Under the pieces are notes generated by a model. That model was given only the letters and a program-made list of their open reading frames with translations. It was not told the DNA's origin and did not search any database. From JBMNRY01 sp050944915 (GTDB lineage: Bacteria > Bacillota > Limnochordia > JAAZLZ01): DNA of 7,807 nucleotides. Positions 6,024 through 7,807 of the stretch are shown piece after piece (within the stretch, counting starts at the first letter, position 1; each line of letters opens with the position of its first letter). A program made the translations under genes and the position numbers. The stretch is from contig JBMNRY010000090.1 of assembly GCA_050944915.1 (NCBI GenBank), positions 1-7,807 of the forward strand, written 5' to 3'.

Positions 6024-6034
6024 AATATACCAGA

Positions 6035-6718
6035 TCACTTTTTCGCGGCGCGGCGTAACTTCTCCCCATCGAGGAGGCGAATTTTACGGGGCGAGAGCAG
6101 CTGGATCAGGCCCCCATCGACCATTTTCTTGATGTTGCGGCTAACGGTCTCTGGGGTCGTACCGATAATGCCGGCTATGTCCCGACGGCTGAAGGGAAGC
6201 TCCAGTACTTCCCCCGGCCCCAGTTGGAACTGCTCCCACAAGAAGCGGGCCAACCTGTCCTCCACCCGACCGGTCACCGCCACCTCCCAAAGATCTTGGG
6301 CCTCCTGAAGACGGCGGCTTAATTCTCCCAAGAAGAGAAAGGCTAAGGTCGGATTCTTCTCGATCAGTCTTTGTAACTGGTCTTTATGTAAGATACAAAG
6401 CTTCGTCGGCCCTTGGGCGTAGGCACTGACACTAAAGGCCGTCTCGGAAAAGAGGCTCAACTCACCGAAGTAATCCCCGGGGTAGAGCAAAGTGACCACC
6501 AGTTCCTGGCCTTCTTCGTTGATCCGGACCAACTTAACCAAGCCTTCGTTGACCACCATGAGGCTATGGGCCATATCCCCCTGCCAGATAATATACTCAC
6601 CTGCTTCCACCTGTCGGTGGGTTAATACCCCTTGGATTTGGGCCAATTGCTCCCCACTTAATCCTCGGAATAGGGGTACCCTATGGACACAAGAATGATC
6701 ACAATGGGGGCATTCCAT
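6035..6718 (-). CDS. Crp/Fnr-family transcriptional regulator with FNR-like cysteines
   Basis: A 227-residue DNA-binding regulator. The start is the ATG at 6718, with AAAGGAGG about 11 bases upstream; an in-frame ATG at 6748 is possible. The N-terminus carries Cys3, Cys6 and Cys10 just before the VPLF segment. The jelly-roll sensor domain (about 20-120) includes YPGDYFGELSLF. Cys108 in TKLCILHKDQL aligns with Cys122 of E. coli FNR, giving four cysteines that could hold an iron-sulfur cluster. A long dimer helix (about 122-145) leads to the winged helix domain, with helix-turn-helix FSRRDIAGIIGTTPETVSRN (176-195). The E190-x-x-S193-R194 recognition residues match FNR, which reads TTGAT half-sites. 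It is probably an oxygen or redox sensor. No TTGAT-N4-ATCAA site was found in the intergenic regions here. Confidence 0.9.
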   Translation of the reverse strand: MECPHCDHSCVHRVPLFRGLSGEQLAQIQGVLTHRQVEAGEYIIWQGDMAHSLMVVNEGLVKLVRINEEGQELVVTLLYPGDYFGELSLFSETAFSVSAYAQGPTKLCILHKDQLQRLIEKNPTLAFLFLGELSRRLQEAQDLWEVAVTGRVEDRLARFLWEQFQLGPGEVLELPFSRRDIAGIIGTTPETVSRNIKKMVDGGLIQLLSPRKIRLLDGEKLRRAAKK

Positions 6719-6766
6719 CGGCTGACCAACCTCCTTTCCCACCTTCATATCTAGTTTCTCGCTCCT

Positions 6767-6796
6767 TTGGCTCCCGCCTTCCACCACCGCTAAAAT
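6767..6796 (+). promoter_or_regulatory. Possible sigma-70-type promoter for the HI0074-family gene
   Basis: TTGGCT (6767-6772) and TAAAAT (6791-6796) are separated by 18 bases and resemble the -35 and -10 consensus with two and one mismatches. This would give a leader of about 90 bases before the GTG at 6894. The match is modest and was found by eye. Confidence 0.28.
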
Positions 6797-6807
6797 TTTT
6801 CCAGTTC

Positions 6808-6821
6808 GTGCCCCTTGGCAC
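6808..6821. repeat. Small inverted repeat between the Crp/Fnr gene and the divergent gene
   Basis: GTGCC and GGCAC form a perfect 5-bp repeat around CCTT. It is 90 bases upstream of the Crp/Fnr start and downstream of the possible promoter of the divergent gene. On the minus strand it reads TTTGTGCC...GGCACGAA, loosely like a Crp-type operator (TGTGA-N6-TCACA). It could be an autoregulatory site; the evidence is weak. Confidence 0.25.
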
Positions 6822-6893
6822 AAAGGAATCGGCCCCTATTTTTGCGAAGTTTTTCACTAAAGGAACCTTGAGGTCCAAAGGGGGGATCTTCCC

Positions 6894-7319
6894 GTGTCCA
6901 CTTACCAAGATATCCGCTGGAAGCGGCGTTTTGATAATTACAAACGGGCCTTGCACCACTTAGAGGGAGCCATGACCCTGCAAGAAGAACGGAACCTCTC
7001 CTCCCTGGAAAGGCTAGGGATGATTAAAGCCTTCGAATTCACCCAGCAACTGGCCTGGAAAACCCTCCATGATCTTTTGGAAAGCAACGGCCATTTAGGC
7101 CTTTGCGGACCCAAGGAAACGGTGGAGAAGGCCTTTGCCGTCGGCCTTATCCAAGAGAAGAATATCTGGATGGATATGATCCTCAGCCGGAATTATACCA
7201 ACTATGTCTACGACGATGCTACAGCCACAGGGATTATTTACAAAATCAATAAATCCTACTTTACCCTATTGCTCAGCCTTCAGGATCAACTCCAGGACCT
7301 ATGTGACCGACAAAGATAA
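6894..7319 (+). CDS. Nucleotidyltransferase substrate-binding protein, HI0074 family (orphan)
   Basis: A 141-residue all-helical protein of the HI0074 family, the four-helix partner of small MNT-type nucleotidyltransferases (HI0073) and a relative of HepT/HEPN proteins. Recognisable parts are IRWKRRFDNYKRALHHLEGA (7-26), SSLERLGMIKAFEFTQQLAW (36-55) with the family's EFTxxLAWK stretch, and the PKETVEKAFAVGLI region (73-86). The C-terminal motif reads SRNYTNYVYDD (98-108), where relatives usually have RNxTxHxYD; Tyr104 stands in place of the usual His. The start is GTG 6894 with the purine run AAAGGGGGGA seven bases upstream. The normal partner nucleotidyltransferase is absent on both sides: the neighbours are a divergent Crp/Fnr gene and the convergent ileS. 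A strong terminator follows. The gene appears to be monocistronic. Confidence 0.85.
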   Translation: MSTYQDIRWKRRFDNYKRALHHLEGAMTLQEERNLSSLERLGMIKAFEFTQQLAWKTLHDLLESNGHLGLCGPKETVEKAFAVGLIQEKNIWMDMILSRNYTNYVYDDATATGIIYKINKSYFTLLLSLQDQLQDLCDRQR

Positions 7320-7338
7320 AGCATCCTTAGAAGTGAAG

Positions 7339-7374
7339 ACCCCCGGAAATCTCCGGGGGTTCTCCCTTTATTTT
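7339..7374 (+). terminator. Intrinsic terminator after the HI0074-family gene
   Basis: A perfect 9-bp stem (ACCCCCGGA with TCCGGGGGT), an AATC loop and the tail TCTCCCTTTATTTT lie 19 bases after the stop codon. The tail overlaps the last codons of the convergent ileS gene (stop at 7368). On the minus strand the stem is followed by only a short mixed CTTCACTTCT run, so termination of ileS here would be weaker. Confidence 0.82.
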
Positions 7375-7807
7375 AAGGCCGAGGCACAACGATGGCAAAC
7401 ATCGTTGGCCATTTCCTCGTAATACTTCCAACAGCGGGGACATTTTCCCCCTTGGGCATGGCGAACTAACACGGCCACCTCTTCGCCTTCCAAGGCATCG
7501 GCGGGGATGTTCTCCCTGCTGTGGAGTTCCACCCCGGAGACGATGAAGAGATCCGGCAATTCCCCTTCCATAGATTGGAGAAGCTCCGCTACTTCTCCTT
7601 CCACATAGAGCTCGACGGCAGCATCGTTGGAACTGCCGATGACTTTCTCGGTTCGGGCCAATTCCAAGGCTTTAGCCACCTCTTTGCGGACGTTAAAGAA
7701 GGCATCCCAACGTTCGGCCAGCTCTTCATCGAGGAAGCGGGTTTCCACCCCAGGCCACTGGGCCAAATGGACGCTTTCTTCCCCTTCCGAAAGCTGCTGC
7801 CAGACTT
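7368..7807 (-). CDS. ileS: Isoleucyl-tRNA synthetase, C-terminal part (5' end cut by window edge)
   Basis: This is the last 145 codons of the class I enzyme that charges tRNA-Ile with isoleucine in the cytoplasm; the catalytic and editing domains lie outside the window. The frame is open to the right edge. It begins with VWQQLSEGEESVHLAQWP, matching the EEIWQ...EESVHL.DWP segment at the anticodon-binding to C-terminal junction of bacterial IleS. Near the end, CPRC, 11 residues, then CHRC make the C-terminal zinc finger found in bacterial IleS and needed for tRNA charging. The protein ends ASALK. The TTG at 7766 that could look like a start is an internal Leu codon. The gene converges with the HI0074-family gene, 48 bases apart. 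Confidence 0.95.
   Translation of the reverse strand, partial: VWQQLSEGEESVHLAQWPGVETRFLDEELAERWDAFFNVRKEVAKALELARTEKVIGSSNDAAVELYVEGEVAELLQSMEGELPDLFIVSGVELHSRENIPADALEGEEVAVLVRHAQGGKCPRCWKYYEEMANDVCHRCASALK

Noticed and set aside
6699..6959. 86-codon minus-strand frame spanning the Crp/Fnr-HI0074 intergenic region
   Set aside because: It overlaps the start of the HI0074-family gene antisense and the Crp/Fnr start in another frame; no ribosome binding site or motif supports it.
6894..7319. A classical two-gene toxin-antitoxin (MNT/HEPN) locus
   Set aside because: Only the HI0074-type half is present; neither flank encodes a nucleotidyltransferase with a GSxxxG motif.
1..7807. CRISPR array, insertion sequence, tRNA or phage attachment site
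   Set aside because: No regularly spaced direct repeats, transposase motifs, terminal inverted repeats or tRNA-like cloverleaf were seen on either strand; all gaps between genes are shorter than about 180 bases.

Overview
The window looks like chromosomal DNA from a moderately GC-rich, spore-forming member of the Bacillota (Clostridia-like). The evidence is a CotF-type spore coat gene, strong GGAGG-type ribosome binding sites, GTG and TTG starts, short intrinsic terminators, and a PyrR-type RNA hairpin in front of a uracil permease gene. No mobile element, tRNA, rRNA or CRISPR array is visible. Two exported proteins (a solute-binding protein and a SYLF-domain protein) carry signal peptides without a lipobox cysteine. 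This is unusual for a single-membrane Gram-positive and raises the possibility of a two-membrane Bacillota lineage; that is inference.

Layout. Bases 3322 to 1 (minus strand) hold a compact ABC importer operon of the spermidine/putrescine type in the order binding protein, ATPase, permease 1, permease 2. The last gene is cut by the left edge, and both junctions downstream of the ATPase are one-base stop/start overlaps. Divergent from it, 3485 to 4156 (plus) encodes a secreted lipid-binding SYLF-domain protein. The two share an intergenic region holding an 18-bp dyad that fits the ArgR (ARG box) pattern. A stem-loop terminator at 4155-4180 separates the SYLF gene from the convergent uracil permease gene (5364 to 4201, minus). 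The permease leader contains a near-perfect PyrR-type RNA stem-loop whose last base pair uses the first G of the Shine-Dalgarno sequence. Upstream on the same strand, ending in its own terminator, is a CotF/ferritin-like protein (5981 to 5523), preceded by a Crp/Fnr regulator with an FNR-like cysteine set (6718 to 6035). Divergent from that is an orphan HI0074-family nucleotidyltransferase-partner protein (6894 to 7319, plus). It ends in a strong terminator and converges on the 3' end of ileS (minus, cut by the right edge).

How the genes fit together. The pot-type operon and the uracil permease are nutrient importers, and each appears to have a metabolite-responsive control site: a candidate arginine repressor operator for the first, and PyrR-mediated translational control by uridine nucleotides for the second. 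The Crp/Fnr protein is a likely redox or oxygen sensor next to a ferritin-like coat protein that keeps a full set of dimetal ligands. No single undescribed system spans the window. The most rewarding points are the PyrR-type translational switch, the candidate ArgR operator, and the orphan HI0074 protein with a changed RX4H motif.
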